A stretch of DNA of 64,000 bases from Allokutzneria sp. NRRL B-24872 (GTDB lineage: Bacteria; Actinomycetota; Actinomycetes; Mycobacteriales; Pseudonocardiaceae), in the NCBI RefSeq assembly GCF_002155965.1, contig NZ_MUMH01000018.1, positions 62,001 through 126,000 on the forward strand, written 5' to 3'. Both the position numbers and the translations under genes were made by a program. Each line of letters starts with the position of its first letter. Position 1 is the first letter of the stretch. This document shows, in pieces, positions 52,247 to 61,354 of the stretch. Below the pieces are notes generated by a model. That model ran no database searches, was not told the origin of the DNA, and saw nothing but the letters and a program-made list of their open reading frames with translations.

Positions 52247-53116
52247 GTGACACTGACGGCTCCACCACGGCTGCTGCTGGTCCATGCGCACCCGGACGAC
52301 GAGAGTCTCTGGACCGGCGGCACGATCGCGCGTTACGCGGCACAGGGCGTGCACGTCACCGTGATCACCTGCACCCTCGGTGAAGAGGGTGAGGTCATCC
52401 CCGATGGCCTGCGCGGGCTCGGCCCCGACGCGGCCGACCAGCTCGGGGGTTACCGGGTCGGCGAACTGCGCTCCGCCTGCGGCGCGCTCGGCATCGCCGA
52501 CCACCGCTTCCTCGGCGGCCCCGGCCGCTGGCGCGACTCCGGCATGGTCGAGACCGCCGCGAACGCCCACCCCAGGGCCTTCGTCAACGGCGACTTCGAG
52601 GAGCAGGTCGCGGCGCTGGAAGCGGTGCTGCGCGAACTGCGCCCCCAGGTCGTCGTCAGCTACGACCCCAACGGCGGCTACGGCCACCCCGACCACATCC
52701 GCGCGCACGAGGTCACCATGGCCGCCACCGAGCGCGTGTCCGACGTCGACCGGGTGTTCTACGCGGTCACCTCCCGCGCCGCCACCGACACCGGGGTCGC
52801 CGCGCTCGGCGAGATCGAGGGCCTGCCGTTCCGGCTGCCGGAGCCCGGCGAGCTGCCGGTCACCGAGGACGCCGAGATCACCACCGCGGTCGACGTCTCC
52901 GAACACCTCACCGCCAAGCTCGGCGCCCTGCGCGCGCACGCGACCCAGGTGCAGGTCTGGCAGGCTGGCGACGGGACGGCGGCCTACGCGCTGTCCAACG
53001 GCATCGCCCAGCCGCTGGTGACCTCGGAGTACTACGTGCTGGCCAAGGGCAGTGCCGACGGCGCCGAGACCGACCTGTTCGGCGTCCCCGTCGCTCACGG
53101 AGGGGCCGGACGCTAG
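52247..53116 (+). CDS. mshB: N-acetyl-1-D-myo-inositol-2-amino-2-deoxy-alpha-D-glucopyranoside deacetylase
   Basis: A 289-residue zinc deacetylase making GlcN-Ins in mycothiol biosynthesis. The zinc motif is LLVHAHPDDESLWTGGTIAR (His-x-x-Asp-Asp with the catalytic Asp) and the third ligand is in GYGHPDHIRAHEVT. TCTLGEEGEVIPDGLRGLGP and GGYRVGELRSACGALGI are characteristic of MshB rather than Mca. The start is the GTG at 52247 (VTLTAPPRLLLVHAHPDDES). The position matches Rv1170. The next gene overlaps its stop by one base. Presence of mshB implies mycothiol as main thiol. Confidence 0.93.
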   Translation: MTLTAPPRLLLVHAHPDDESLWTGGTIARYAAQGVHVTVITCTLGEEGEVIPDGLRGLGPDAADQLGGYRVGELRSACGALGIADHRFLGGPGRWRDSGMVETAANAHPRAFVNGDFEEQVAALEAVLRELRPQVVVSYDPNGGYGHPDHIRAHEVTMAATERVSDVDRVFYAVTSRAATDTGVAALGEIEGLPFRLPEPGELPVTEDAEITTAVDVSEHLTAKLGALRAHATQVQVWQAGDGTAAYALSNGIAQPLVTSEYYVLAKGSADGAETDLFGVPVAHGGAGR

Positions 53117-53514
53117 TGCGCTCTGCCGCAGACCGCCTGTTCTTCGTCGTCCTGCTCGTCGACGCAGTCCTGCTCGCCGTGGCCGAGCTGGCGTTCCTGC
53201 CGCTGCGGGTGCGCGACCTCGCCCCCGGCATCGGCGTCGACGCGAACTGGCCGCTGCCGTTGTCGGTGATCGTCGCCGGTCTGACCACGCCGCTGCTGGT
53301 CAAGCTCGCCGCGGGCCTGTCGACGCGGCTGTCGGTCGCCGCCGCTCCGCTGCTGGTGTGGCTCCTCGCCGTGATCGGGTTCGGCATCGCCGGTCCCGGC
53401 GGCGACCTGCTGCTCACCAACGACTGGCGCCCCCTGGCGATGCTCGCCGTCGGAGCCCTCCCCGGCGCCGTCGTCCTGGGCGGCGTCCTCGGCACCACCC
53501 CGGCCCGCGCCTAG
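53116..53514 (+). CDS. Small membrane protein downstream of mshB (Rv1171-like)
   Basis: A 132-residue protein with four hydrophobic segments (LFFVVLLVDAVLLAVAELAF, LPLSVIVAGLTTPLLVKLAA, VAAAPLLVWLLAVIGFGIAG, PLAMLAVGALPGAVVLGGVL). It begins with GTG at 53116, sharing one base with the mshB TAG. The same position after mshB is held by Rv1171 in M. tuberculosis. No enzymatic motif is visible. Coupling to mshB suggests co-expression, perhaps with a role in thiol metabolism or merely a conserved neighbour. Confidence 0.8.
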   Translation: MRSAADRLFFVVLLVDAVLLAVAELAFLPLRVRDLAPGIGVDANWPLPLSVIVAGLTTPLLVKLAAGLSTRLSVAAAPLLVWLLAVIGFGIAGPGGDLLLTNDWRPLAMLAVGALPGAVVLGGVLGTTPARA

Positions 53515-53524
53515 CGGCGGCTCG

Positions 53525-54061
53525 TCAGAGCAGTCCAGCGGTTCGCCGAAGGCATGCTCGCGGGCCGGTGGTGGATGTGCCGTCCAGCAGGGTGCGGATG
53601 AGATCCGCGTGCTCGGCCAACACGGCCCTGCACCGTTCCCGTTCTGGGCGCTCGCCGTCGCTGCCGAAGATCAGCACCATGCTCTCGTCGTCCGGGTCGA
53701 CCGCCTGGGAGAACTTGGCGACGACGTCGAGGAAGTCGAGCAAGGCAGCCCGAACAGGCTCCTCGGTGGCGCCCGCGAGGCGAATCAGGAACGGCAATGC
53801 CGTCGGCGTCGCTGGGCTCAGGTGAAAGACGCTGTCCATCAGGATGTTGGGGAGCGCGTGAGCGGCCGCGAGACCCGCAGTTCGATCAAGCAGTCCGTGG
53901 AGCAGGACCGGGATCTCGGCCGGGCATCCGGGAATCTCGCCCCAGGCGATCTCGTCACAGCCGTGCAGTGCGCGATGCCCGACACCAGGCCCGACCTGCG
54001 GATGTTCTCGAAGGAACTGGGCGATGGCGGCTTCCTTGTCCGCCGTGTCCATCACGCACAT
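53525..54061 (-). CDS. Unknown protein, helical-repeat-like
   Basis: A 178-residue protein from the ATG at 54061 (MCVMDTADKEAAIAQFLREH), with GGAGG 8 nt upstream. It is a soluble, probably all-helical protein: LLDRTAGLAAAHALPNILMD, TPTALPFLIRLAGATEEPVR and AALLDFLDVVAKFSQAVDPD resemble HEAT-like repeats or immunity proteins of polymorphic toxin systems. I do not recognise the family. It is the last gene of a three-gene unit with a DUF3558 lipoprotein and a small ESX-like protein. No toxin gene is adjacent, so an immunity role is speculative. Confidence 0.7.
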   Translation of the reverse strand: MCVMDTADKEAAIAQFLREHPQVGPGVGHRALHGCDEIAWGEIPGCPAEIPVLLHGLLDRTAGLAAAHALPNILMDSVFHLSPATPTALPFLIRLAGATEEPVRAALLDFLDVVAKFSQAVDPDDESMVLIFGSDGERPERERCRAVLAEHADLIRTLLDGTSTTGPRACLRRTAGLL

Positions 54062-54076
54062 CCGTCTCGCCTCCAG

Positions 54077-54667
54077 CTACCGCTTGGCGAGCAGTGTCGT
54101 CATCACCATCTCGGCGACCCGCTTCGCCTCGACGCAGTACGGCTCCGGGCTCGTACCACGGCCGCGGTTCGGCGCCGAGAGGATGTCCAGGTACTGCCCG
54201 TCGGCGACGTCGACGACGACCTGGCAGTCGTCCTTGGTGGCCTTCCCGGTGATCTCCAGGGCCGGGTAGCCCGCGATGGAGATCCGCTGGCTTCCTTCGA
54301 GGCCGCTCTGGCGCTCCGGCGTGAGCCAGGCGGTGATGTCCTCCGAGACGACGAGCGAGATCAGTGAGCCCAGGCGCGGCATTGGGCCGAAGTCGTTGCC
54401 GACGCTGCACTGCGCTTCACCGAGTCGGCTTCCTTTGTCGGGCAGCCGGTTCCTGCCGTAGGTCAGTTGCTCCAGTTGCTGGTCGGTGAGCAGCTGGCAG
54501 GGGTCGACGTCCTTCAGCGAGATGTCCTTCGGTCGAGGCGGGAACGCGCGCGTGGTGCTCTGCGCCGCAGAAGTCGGTGTCGGTCGGGGATCTTCGCTGG
54601 AGCCGCATGCCGTCACCGACGTCGCGATGAGGATGGTCAGGAGCACGGTGGTGCGGCGGTGACTCAC
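54077..54667 (-). CDS. DUF3558 lipoprotein
   Basis: A 196-residue protein from the GTG at 54667 (VSHRRTTVLLTILIATSVTA), overlapping the upstream stop. The lipobox TAC is followed by a Ser/Pro/Thr-rich linker and the DUF3558 domain: LKDVDPCQLLTDQQLEQLTY, EAQCSVGND, ALEITGKATKDDCQVVVDVA and AKRVAEMVMTTLL, with the conserved Cys pairs. DUF3558 proteins are common and multi-copy in Pseudonocardiaceae, often beside type VII secretion-like genes; function unknown. It is anchored outside the membrane. Confidence 0.85.
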   Translation of the reverse strand: MSHRRTTVLLTILIATSVTACGSSEDPRPTPTSAAQSTTRAFPPRPKDISLKDVDPCQLLTDQQLEQLTYGRNRLPDKGSRLGEAQCSVGNDFGPMPRLGSLISLVVSEDITAWLTPERQSGLEGSQRISIAGYPALEITGKATKDDCQVVVDVADGQYLDILSAPNRGRGTSPEPYCVEAKRVAEMVMTTLLAKR

Positions 54668-55062
54668 GGTGTGATTCCTCGTTCCAGAAGTGCGGCGTTC
54701 GTCTGCTCGACCATGTTGTACTGCTTCGCAGCGGCCATCAGGGCCTCGTAGTTTTCCTGGTACTGGTCTCGGAGCTGGCTCAGCACGTTGATCAAGGACA
54801 ACGCGTCATCGACCAAGTGGTTGTTGAACAGCCGGGTCGCCTCGACGCTGACCGGATCGCCGAGCCACGGCTCGCGTATTCGAAGCGCGTTGCGTGCCGT
54901 TGTCAGCTCCTTGCGCAGCAAGGCGGCTTGCTCGGCGAACGTGGCGGCGAGCTGCGGGATCATGTACGGCTCGACGTCGATGATGTGCGCCGGAGCTGGC
55001 TCCGGTGCTGGTCGCGCGGGTGGGCGGCGACCGCTTCCCGCGCCGTCGTGGACGTTGGCCAT
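54664..55062 (-). CDS. Small helical protein, possibly ESX/type VII-related
   Basis: A 132-residue protein from the ATG at 55062 (MANVHDGAGSGRRPPARPAP). A disordered Pro-rich N-terminus precedes helices IDVEPYMIPQLAATFAEQAA, LLRKELTTARNALRIREPWL and LSLINVLSQLRDQYQENYEA. The length and two long helices joined by a short W-containing segment recall PE/WXG100-like proteins found with DUF3558 genes, but there is no clear WxG motif or YxxxD/E export signal. Assignment is by context and shape only. First gene of the three-gene unit. Confidence 0.6.
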   Translation of the reverse strand: MANVHDGAGSGRRPPARPAPEPAPAHIIDVEPYMIPQLAATFAEQAALLRKELTTARNALRIREPWLGDPVSVEATRLFNNHLVDDALSLINVLSQLRDQYQENYEALMAAAKQYNMVEQTNAALLERGITP

Positions 55063-55127
55063 GGCTGAGCCCCCGCTCCGACCGGCCCTCCACGCTACGA
55101 CAGGACGGTTTGCCGCGCCCGCAAGAT

Positions 55128-55892
55128 CTAGGCAGGTACCCAGTAGCGGTAGGTGTGGTGGGTGCGGGCGCCGAGGGCTTCGTAGAGGCGGAGCGCGGGG
55201 GCGTTATTGTGTGACACCTGGAGCACATAGCTTTGCGCGCCAAGGGATTGCGCCCACGCGGCCAGGCCGGCGAGCAGATCGCGGGCGAGGCCGCGGCGGC
55301 GGGCGTCGGGGTGCACGGCGAGGCGCGCGAAGTGGAGGTGACCGTCCACGACCGCGCCGCGAACGGCGGCGAGGACCTCACCGTTGACGGTCACGGCGCC
55401 GTAGCCGACGGCATCGGCCGAGGTCAGGACGTGGTGCTCGGCGGGAGTCGGTGAGGGGCGGCCAACGATCAACGGCCACCACTGGGCCCAGGGTGTCGAG
55501 CGGACTTCGGCGCGGTGCGGAGCGGCGAGCGCGTCCAGCGAACCTGTCTGCACGAAGGACGGGATGCCGGTGTACTCGACCTCAGGGCGCCAGCCCGCGG
55601 CGAGCAGCGAAGGCTCCCAGTGGCTGTCGGTGATCACGTGCGCGCGGGGCGGCTGGCCGTGCTCGCGGGCGAACGCGGCGGCCTTGGCGAGTGCGTCGGC
55701 GACGGGCATCTCCGCCGAACCGAGCAGTAGCGTGGAGTTGGCGCGGCCGGTGAAGCCCCCGGCGGTGCGAGCGCGCCAGTCGCCGATGCGCAGTTCGGCA
55801 ACGGCGGGCCAGGCGCGGGCGCACAGCAGCTCAAGGGCTTCCTCGTCGCTCAACACCCGCGCATCCTGGGTGTTCACCAGGCGGGACCGCAT
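55128..55892 (-). CDS. GNAT-family N-acetyltransferase
   Basis: A 254-residue protein from an ATG at 55892 (MRSRLVNTQDARVLSDEEAL); a GTG at 55928 would add 12 residues. The C-terminal half is a GNAT fold with the acetyl-CoA pyrophosphate loop LAVHPDARRRGLARDLLAGL near residue 200 and the closing LQVSHNNAPALRLYEALGAR then THHTYRYWVP. The N-terminal half (ARAWPAVAELRIGDWRARTA) is a second, degenerate domain seen in actinobacterial acetyltransferases of this size. The substrate is unknown. It is divergent from fdxC, as at the same locus in related genomes. Confidence 0.85.
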   Translation of the reverse strand: MRSRLVNTQDARVLSDEEALELLCARAWPAVAELRIGDWRARTAGGFTGRANSTLLLGSAEMPVADALAKAAAFAREHGQPPRAHVITDSHWEPSLLAAGWRPEVEYTGIPSFVQTGSLDALAAPHRAEVRSTPWAQWWPLIVGRPSPTPAEHHVLTSADAVGYGAVTVNGEVLAAVRGAVVDGHLHFARLAVHPDARRRGLARDLLAGLAAWAQSLGAQSYVLQVSHNNAPALRLYEALGARTHHTYRYWVPA

Positions 55893-56010
55893 TCGAATTT
55901 CTCTGTGAGAAGCGGCACCGGGTGACACTCTTCATGGTGCTCGGGGGATACTTGCGGGAGTCGCGCGACCCGAACCGCGCGGCCGAACTGACAAGGAGCA
56001 GGAGACCGCT

Positions 56011-56337
56011 GTGACCTACGTGATCGCCCTACCCTGCGTCGACGTGCTGGACAAGGCATGCATCGAGGAGTGCCCCGTCGACTGCATCTACGAGGGTGAT
56101 CGGATGCTCTACATCCACCCCGACGAGTGCGTCGACTGCGGTGCGTGCGAGCCGGTCTGCCCCGTCGAGGCCATCTACTACGAGGACGACGTCCCGGAGC
56201 AGTGGGCCGACTACACCAGGGCGAACGTCGACTTCTTCAACGACCTCGGCTCCCCTGGCGGCGCCTCCAAGGTCGGCAAGATCAAGGCCGACGACAAGAT
56301 GGTCGCCGCGCTGCCCCCGCAGGCGTCGGAGCATTGA
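56011..56337 (+). CDS. fdxC: Seven-iron ferredoxin
   Basis: A 108-residue electron carrier from the GTG at 56011, with AAGGAG and GGAG upstream. Cys 9, 17 and 50 should bind the [3Fe-4S] cluster and Cys 21, 40, 43 and 46 the [4Fe-4S] cluster, matching seven-iron ferredoxins ([33 protein letters not shown]). The C-terminal extension after [18 protein letters not shown] is typical of actinobacterial FdxC. It matches Rv1177. The TTG start of dapC overlaps its stop. It could receive electrons via the TrxR-like reductase at 7069, which is inference. Confidence 0.95.
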   Translation: MTYVIALPCVDVLDKACIEECPVDCIYEGDRMLYIHPDECVDCGACEPVCPVEAIYYEDDVPEQWADYTRANVDFFNDLGSPGGASKVGKIKADDKMVAALPPQASEH

Positions 56338-57446
56338 TCGGCCCGGCCTCCGCACACCGGGGTGGCCCTGACCTGCCGGACTTCCCGTGGGACGCGCTCG
56401 CCGGCCCGAAGGCCACGGCGGGCGCCCACCCCGGCGGCATCGTCGACCTCTCGGTCGGCACCCCGGTCGACCCGGTCGCCCCGGTCATCTCCACCGCGCT
56501 CGGCTCCGTCGCCGACGTGCCCGGCTACCCGCTGACGCACGGCACTCCCGCCCTGCGCGAGGCGGTGCTGGGCGCGTTGGAGCGCAGGCACGGCATCACC
56601 GGTCTCCACCACGACGCGGTGCTGCCGACCATCGGCTCGAAGGAACTGGTGGCGTGGCTGCCCACCCTCCTCGGCGTTCGCCCCGGCGATGTCGTCGCGA
56701 TCCCCGAGCTGGCCTACCCGACCTACGAGGTCGGAGCGCGGCTGGCCGGGGCCGAGGTGGTCCGGCTGCGCGACGGTGAGCTCCCCCCGGCAGGCACCAC
56801 ACTGCTGTGGATCAACTCGCCGTCCAACCCGACGGGGCGCGTGCAGTCCGCTCAGGCGCTGGCCGAGCTGGTCGCGGCGGCCCGCGAGGTCGGCGCGTTC
56901 ATCGCCTCCGACGAGTGCTACCTGGACCTGCCGTGGACGGCTCGCCCGGCCTCGGTGCTCTCGCCCGAGGTGCACGGCGGGAGCCTCGCGGACATCGTCG
57001 CGGCGCACTCGCTGTCGAAGACCTCCAGCCTCGCCGGGTACCGCGCCGGGTTCGTCACCGGCGATCCGGTGCTGGTCAAGCGGTTGCTGGAAGTGCGAAG
57101 GCACGCGGGCATGATGATGCCGCGCCCGGTGCAGGCGGCCATGACCGCGGCGATGAACGACGACGACCACGTGGTGGCGCAACGGGACCGCTACGCCGGA
57201 CGGCGCAAGGTCCTGCTGGAAGCGTTGCAGGCCAACGGTTTCCGCGTCGATCACTCCGAAGCCGGGCTGTACCTCTGGGCGAGCCGGGACGAGGACGCGT
57301 GGACCACGGTCGCGTGGCTCGCCGAACGCGGCGTTCTCGTCGCTCCCGGCACCTTCTACGGGCCCAGCGGCGGCAAGCACGTTCGCGTGGCCCTCACCGC
57401 CACCGACGAGCGCGTCGCGGCCGCGGCCGACCGCCTCGCGAGCTGA
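56334..57446 (+). CDS. dapC: N-succinyldiaminopimelate aminotransferase
   Basis: A fold-type I PLP enzyme of about 370 residues that transaminates N-succinyl-2-amino-6-ketopimelate in lysine/peptidoglycan DAP synthesis. The TTG at 56334 overlaps the fdxC stop; no better start exists before [20 protein letters not shown], where homologues begin. [76 protein letters not shown] and the PLP lysine in [17 protein letters not shown] are visible. The place after fdxC matches Rv1178, annotated DapC. The neighbours dapD and dapE support the pathway. Confidence 0.9.
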   Translation: MIGPASAHRGGPDLPDFPWDALAGPKATAGAHPGGIVDLSVGTPVDPVAPVISTALGSVADVPGYPLTHGTPALREAVLGALERRHGITGLHHDAVLPTIGSKELVAWLPTLLGVRPGDVVAIPELAYPTYEVGARLAGAEVVRLRDGELPPAGTTLLWINSPSNPTGRVQSAQALAELVAAAREVGAFIASDECYLDLPWTARPASVLSPEVHGGSLADIVAAHSLSKTSSLAGYRAGFVTGDPVLVKRLLEVRRHAGMMMPRPVQAAMTAAMNDDDHVVAQRDRYAGRRKVLLEALQANGFRVDHSEAGLYLWASRDEDAWTTVAWLAERGVLVAPGTFYGPSGGKHVRVALTATDERVAAAADRLAS

Positions 57447-57452
57447 TCGTTC

Positions 57453-58370
57453 TCAGAGGGCGCGCGCCTGGACCTCGGCCCAGGCCGCGCGCCACTCGGC
57501 CCGCTTCTCCGCCCGGCGGAAGTGCTCGCGCTCGACGAGGCGCCCGGCCGCGAAGGCCATGTCGATGTCGACCCGCTCCCGTGCCGCGAGGAGCTCGCGG
57601 ATGCGGTCCTCGGCCACGCACGCGTCCTGGTGGTCGCCGAGGACGTCCTGGAACGCCTTCGTCGCCTTGATCAGCGTGCGCACCGGTTTGCCCGCGACGG
57701 GTTTCGCCAGCTCAGCGGTGTAGCGCAGGCGCTTGCCCTTGATCCGCAGCGCGTGCAGCACGTCGTCCTCGGGGTCATCGCCCGCGTCCTCGACGGCCGA
57801 GGCGAGCTTGGAGAACTGCTTGTCCACCAGGGGGATCAGCACCGAACTGTCCGAAGTGGACGATGGGCGGAACGCGGCGAGCCTGCGCAGCAGCTTGTGG
57901 TAGCGCTTGCTGTCGAACAGGGCGACGATCCTGCGCCGGGCCGAAGTGCGCTCAGCCTCGATGTCGCCCATCAGGGCCTCAAGCGCGAGCCGTTCCGCGC
58001 GTGGCAACTCCTGCTGGTCGAGGTGTGCGAGCAGCACGTCCATGTCGCGCACAGGCCCCAGAACGTGCCCGACCATTTTGAGGTCATCGCGGAGCTCCTT
58101 GTGCTCCGAGCCCTCCAACAGCGGCCGGGCCGCGCGCAGCATTGCGCGCAGACGGCGCACGGCCACGCGCATCTTGTGCAGGTCCTCGGGGTCCTTGCCG
58201 CGCCGGACACCAGGCTCGCGCTCGACGATCACCCGCAGCCTGCGGTCGATGGCGGCGCGCACGTGCTCGGCCACCGGCGCGTCCGGAGCGACCTCCGGCG
58301 GTGAGGGAGGCAACCCCAAGACGCCGATGTCCCGGCTTCGGCGGATGGAAACAACGCGAGGCCGGGACAT
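57453..58370 (-). CDS. CHAD-domain protein
   Basis: A 305-residue protein. The CHAD domain (conserved histidine alpha-helical domain) covers about residues 30-300: PEDLHKMRVAVRRLRAMLRA with the conserved His, LGPVRDMDVLLAHL, DPEDDVLHALRIKGKRLRYT with a second His, and FQDVLGDHQDACVAEDRI with a third. Basic residues line the helices. CHAD domains bind inorganic polyphosphate; here there is no CYTH phosphatase domain. It is inserted between dapC and dapD and is convergent with dapC, with a 6-bp gap. Confidence 0.9.
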   Translation of the reverse strand: MSRPRVVSIRRSRDIGVLGLPPSPPEVAPDAPVAEHVRAAIDRRLRVIVEREPGVRRGKDPEDLHKMRVAVRRLRAMLRAARPLLEGSEHKELRDDLKMVGHVLGPVRDMDVLLAHLDQQELPRAERLALEALMGDIEAERTSARRRIVALFDSKRYHKLLRRLAAFRPSSTSDSSVLIPLVDKQFSKLASAVEDAGDDPEDDVLHALRIKGKRLRYTAELAKPVAGKPVRTLIKATKAFQDVLGDHQDACVAEDRIRELLAARERVDIDMAFAAGRLVEREHFRRAEKRAEWRAAWAEVQARAL

Positions 58371-58382
58371 CGGTACCTCCTG

Positions 58383-59366
58383 CTAGTCGTTGGCGTGCAA
58401 CACCGCGTTCAGCTCGAAGCCGCCGGGCGTGCGCGACTTCACCTTCACCGCGCCGGAGACCGAGTCGCGGATGAACAGCAGGCCGGAGACGCCGGAGAGC
58501 TCGCGCGCCTTCACGACACTGCCGTCCTCCGCCGTCACCTTCGTGCCCGCGGTGACGTAGAGACCGGCCTCGACGACGGTGTCGTCACCGAGGGAGATAC
58601 CCACTCCGGCGTTGGCGCCAATCAGGCAGCGCTCGCCGACCGCGACGACCTGCTTGCCGCCGCCGGAGAGGGTGCCCATGATCGAGGCGCCGCCGCCGAG
58701 GTCGGAGCCGTCGCCGAGCACCACGCCCGCGGAGATGCGGCCTTCGACCATGGACGCGCCGAGGGTGCCCGCGTTGAAGTTCACGAAGCCCTCGTGCATC
58801 ACCGTCGTGCCGCTGGCCAGGTGCGCGCCGAGCCGGACGCGGTCGGCGTCACCGATGCGCACGCCGGTGGGCAGCACGTAGTCGACCATGCGCGGGAACT
58901 TGTCCAGGCTGTACACGGTCACCGGGCCACGCGCGCGCAGCCGCAGGCGGGTCTGTTCGAAGCCCTCGACGGCGCACGGGCCGTGGTTGGTCCACACGAC
59001 GTTGGCGAGCAGGCCGAAGATGCCGTCCAGGCTCTGCCCGTGCGGCTGGACCAAGCGGTTGGAGAGCAGGTGAAGGCGCAGGTAGACGTCGTGCGCGTCG
59101 ACCGGGGCGTCGCCGAGCCGACCGATCGCGGTGCGGACGCCGACGACCTCGACACCGCGTTCGGTGTCCGCGCCGAGCACGGCGCGCGCAGCATCACCCA
59201 GGGCCGCGATGGTCTCCTCGCTGGTGAGGCGTTTGCTGCCGGACTCGCCGGAGTCGGTCAGCTCGGGAGCGGGGAACCAGGTGTCCAGCACGGTGCCGTC
59301 GGCGGCGATCGTGGCGAGGCCGACGCCCAGTGCGCCGGTGGTCTGCGGGTCAGGAGTGTGCGTCAC
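58383..59366 (-). CDS. dapD: Tetrahydrodipicolinate N-succinyltransferase
   Basis: A 327-residue enzyme that succinylates tetrahydrodipicolinate in the DAP/lysine pathway. The central left-handed beta helix has hexapeptide repeats ([58 protein letters not shown]). The N-terminal domain includes [20 protein letters not shown], and the glutamate in [13 protein letters not shown] belongs to the substrate site. It is the actinobacterial group 2 DapD, matching Rv1201c. It is divergent from dapE, 38 bp apart, so the two share a compact promoter region. Confidence 0.95.
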   Translation of the reverse strand: MTHTPDPQTTGALGVGLATIAADGTVLDTWFPAPELTDSGESGSKRLTSEETIAALGDAARAVLGADTERGVEVVGVRTAIGRLGDAPVDAHDVYLRLHLLSNRLVQPHGQSLDGIFGLLANVVWTNHGPCAVEGFEQTRLRLRARGPVTVYSLDKFPRMVDYVLPTGVRIGDADRVRLGAHLASGTTVMHEGFVNFNAGTLGASMVEGRISAGVVLGDGSDLGGGASIMGTLSGGGKQVVAVGERCLIGANAGVGISLGDDTVVEAGLYVTAGTKVTAEDGSVVKARELSGVSGLLFIRDSVSGAVKVKSRTPGGFELNAVLHAND

Positions 59367-59404
59367 GCCTGCACGGTAACGGCCCGTAGAGAATTTTCTG
59401 TAGC

Positions 59405-60493
59405 GTGCCGCGTGTGATCCCGCCTCTTGACCTCACCGCTGACCCTGTCGAGCTGACCGCGGCCCTGGTGGACATCCCCAGCGTCTCCCGTGACGAGGCG
59501 GTGATCGCGGACGCCGTGGAGGCTGCTCTGCGCGCCCAGGCGGGTCACCTGGAGATCATCCGCAGCGGCAACGCGGTGCTCGCGCGGACCAACCTCGGGC
59601 GCGCCTCTCGCGTGGTGCTCGCCGGGCACCTGGACACCGTTCCGGTCAACCAGAACATGCCGCACTCGCGCTCCACCGAGGACGACAAGCTCGTCCTGCA
59701 CGGTCTGGGCACGGTGGACATGAAGGGCGGTGACGCGGTCATGCTCAGCCTCGCCGCCACCGTCACCGAGCCGCGCTTCGACCTGACCTTCGTGTTCTAC
59801 GACTGCGAGGAGATCGCGGCCGAGCTCAACGGGCTCACCCGCATCCAGCGCGACCTGCCGGAGTGGCTGCGAGGCGATCTCGCGGTGGTCTGCGAGCCGA
59901 CCGACGCCGCGATCGAGGCGGGCTGCCAGGGCACCATGCGCGTCGACGTGCGCATCCCCGGCAAGCGGGCGCACACCGCGCGCGGCTGGATGGGCGTCAA
60001 CGCGATCCACGGCGCCGGTGAGCTGCTGCGCAGGCTCAGCGACTACGTGCCGCGCCAGCCGGAGATCGACGGCTGCCGCTACCACGAGGGCCTGCAAGCC
60101 GTGAAGATCACCGGCGGGGTCGCGGGCAACGTGGTGCCGGACGAGTGCGTGGTCAGCGTGAACCACCGCTTCGCCCCCGACCGCAGCCCCGAGCAGGCGC
60201 TCGCGCACCTCCAGGAGGTCTTCGAGGGCTTCGAGCTGACCGTCACCGACGGCGCCGCGGGCGCGCTGCCCGGCCTGAACGCGCCGGTCACGCAGGAGCT
60301 GATCGCCGCGTCCGGTGGCGCGACCCCGGTGGCCAAGCTCGGCTGGACCGACGTGTCCCGCTTCGCCGCGCTCGGCATGCCCGCGGTGAACTTCGGCCCC
60401 GGTGACCCGAAGCTCGCGCACACCCAGGAAGAGCACGTTCCGGCGTGGCAGATCACCCATTGCGCGGACGTGCTGAGAAAGTTCGTCAGCTGA
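59405..60493 (+). CDS. dapE: Succinyl-diaminopimelate desuccinylase
   Basis: A 362-residue M20-family zinc hydrolase that releases LL-DAP from its succinylated form. Metal ligands lie in [41 protein letters not shown] (catalytic Glu pair), [16 protein letters not shown] and a late HTQEEHVP His. A dimerisation lid domain ([36 protein letters not shown]) is present. Two GTGs (59405, 59414) are possible starts; I used the first. It matches Rv1202. Confidence 0.94.
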   Translation: MPRVIPPLDLTADPVELTAALVDIPSVSRDEAVIADAVEAALRAQAGHLEIIRSGNAVLARTNLGRASRVVLAGHLDTVPVNQNMPHSRSTEDDKLVLHGLGTVDMKGGDAVMLSLAATVTEPRFDLTFVFYDCEEIAAELNGLTRIQRDLPEWLRGDLAVVCEPTDAAIEAGCQGTMRVDVRIPGKRAHTARGWMGVNAIHGAGELLRRLSDYVPRQPEIDGCRYHEGLQAVKITGGVAGNVVPDECVVSVNHRFAPDRSPEQALAHLQEVFEGFELTVTDGAAGALPGLNAPVTQELIAASGGATPVAKLGWTDVSRFAALGMPAVNFGPGDPKLAHTQEEHVPAWQITHCADVLRKFVS

Positions 60494-60574
60494 TCGCTTC
60501 GATTCCACCGAAGTGATGGTGCGGAGCGGCCTTCTTCGTGATCATCCAGCTCTAGCGTCATGAGGATGAGAGAT

Positions 60575-61354
60575 ATGACCGAGGACAACGCGAAATCCCG
60601 CAGTGACGGGAATCCCCCTGAGAAGCAGCGGGGGCCGGTGACGTTGCGCGGCGAGTCCCGCGTCGAGTCGACGACGACCGATCAGCGGCTGCTCGACTCC
60701 CGCGGTCCGACGGACTGGGTGCACACCGATCCGTGGCGGGTCATGCGCATCCAGGCCGAGTTCGTGGAGGGCTTCGGCGCGCTTGCCGAGCTGCCGCGCG
60801 CGGTGACCGTGTTCGGCTCGGCCCGCACCCGTGAGGGCCACCCCGAGTACACGATGGGCCAGACGCTGGGCAAGGCGCTCGCCGAAGAGGGCTTCGCCGT
60901 GATGACCGGCGGCGGCCCCGGCGCGATGGAGGCCGTCAACCGCGGTGCCCAGGAGGCGGGCGGGCTCTCCGTCGGCCTCGGCATCGAGCTGCCGTTCGAG
61001 CAGGGGCTCAACCCGTGGGTCGACCTCGGGGTGAACTTCCGCTACTTCTTCGTCCGCAAGACGATGTTCGTGAAGTACTCGCAGGCGTTCATCTGCCTGC
61101 CCGGCGGCTTCGGCACGCTCGACGAGCTGTTCGAGGCGCTGACGCTGGTGCAGACCAAGAAGGTCACCAAGTTCCCGGTGGTCCTCTTCGGCAGCGAGTA
61201 CTGGGGCGGCCTCGCGGACTGGCTGCGGGACAGCGTGTGCAAGCACGGCAAGATCGGTGAGAAGGACCTCGCGCTGGTCCACGTCACCGACGACGTCGAC
61301 GAGGCGCTGCAGATCGTGAAGGACGCCTACAAGGCGTGGGAGGACGCGCACTAG
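60575..61354 (+). CDS. LOG-family (TIGR00730) Rossmann-fold protein
   Basis: A 259-residue protein from the ATG at 60575 (MTEDNAKSRSDGNPP), which has GAGGA 8 nt upstream; ATGs at 60560 and 60566 are alternatives. The LOG motifs are complete: VTVFGSARTREGHPEY, TGGGPGAMEAVNRGAQEAGG and FICLPGGFGTLDELFEALTL (PGGxGTxxE). The catalytic Arg is in FFVRKTMFV. Such proteins hydrolyse nucleoside monophosphates or make cytokinin-like free bases. The M. tuberculosis Rv1205 protein sits at the same position. The 3' end overlaps the convergent GNAT gene by 4 bp. Confidence 0.92.
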   Translation: MTEDNAKSRSDGNPPEKQRGPVTLRGESRVESTTTDQRLLDSRGPTDWVHTDPWRVMRIQAEFVEGFGALAELPRAVTVFGSARTREGHPEYTMGQTLGKALAEEGFAVMTGGGPGAMEAVNRGAQEAGGLSVGLGIELPFEQGLNPWVDLGVNFRYFFVRKTMFVKYSQAFICLPGGFGTLDELFEALTLVQTKKVTKFPVVLFGSEYWGGLADWLRDSVCKHGKIGEKDLALVHVTDDVDEALQIVKDAYKAWEDAH

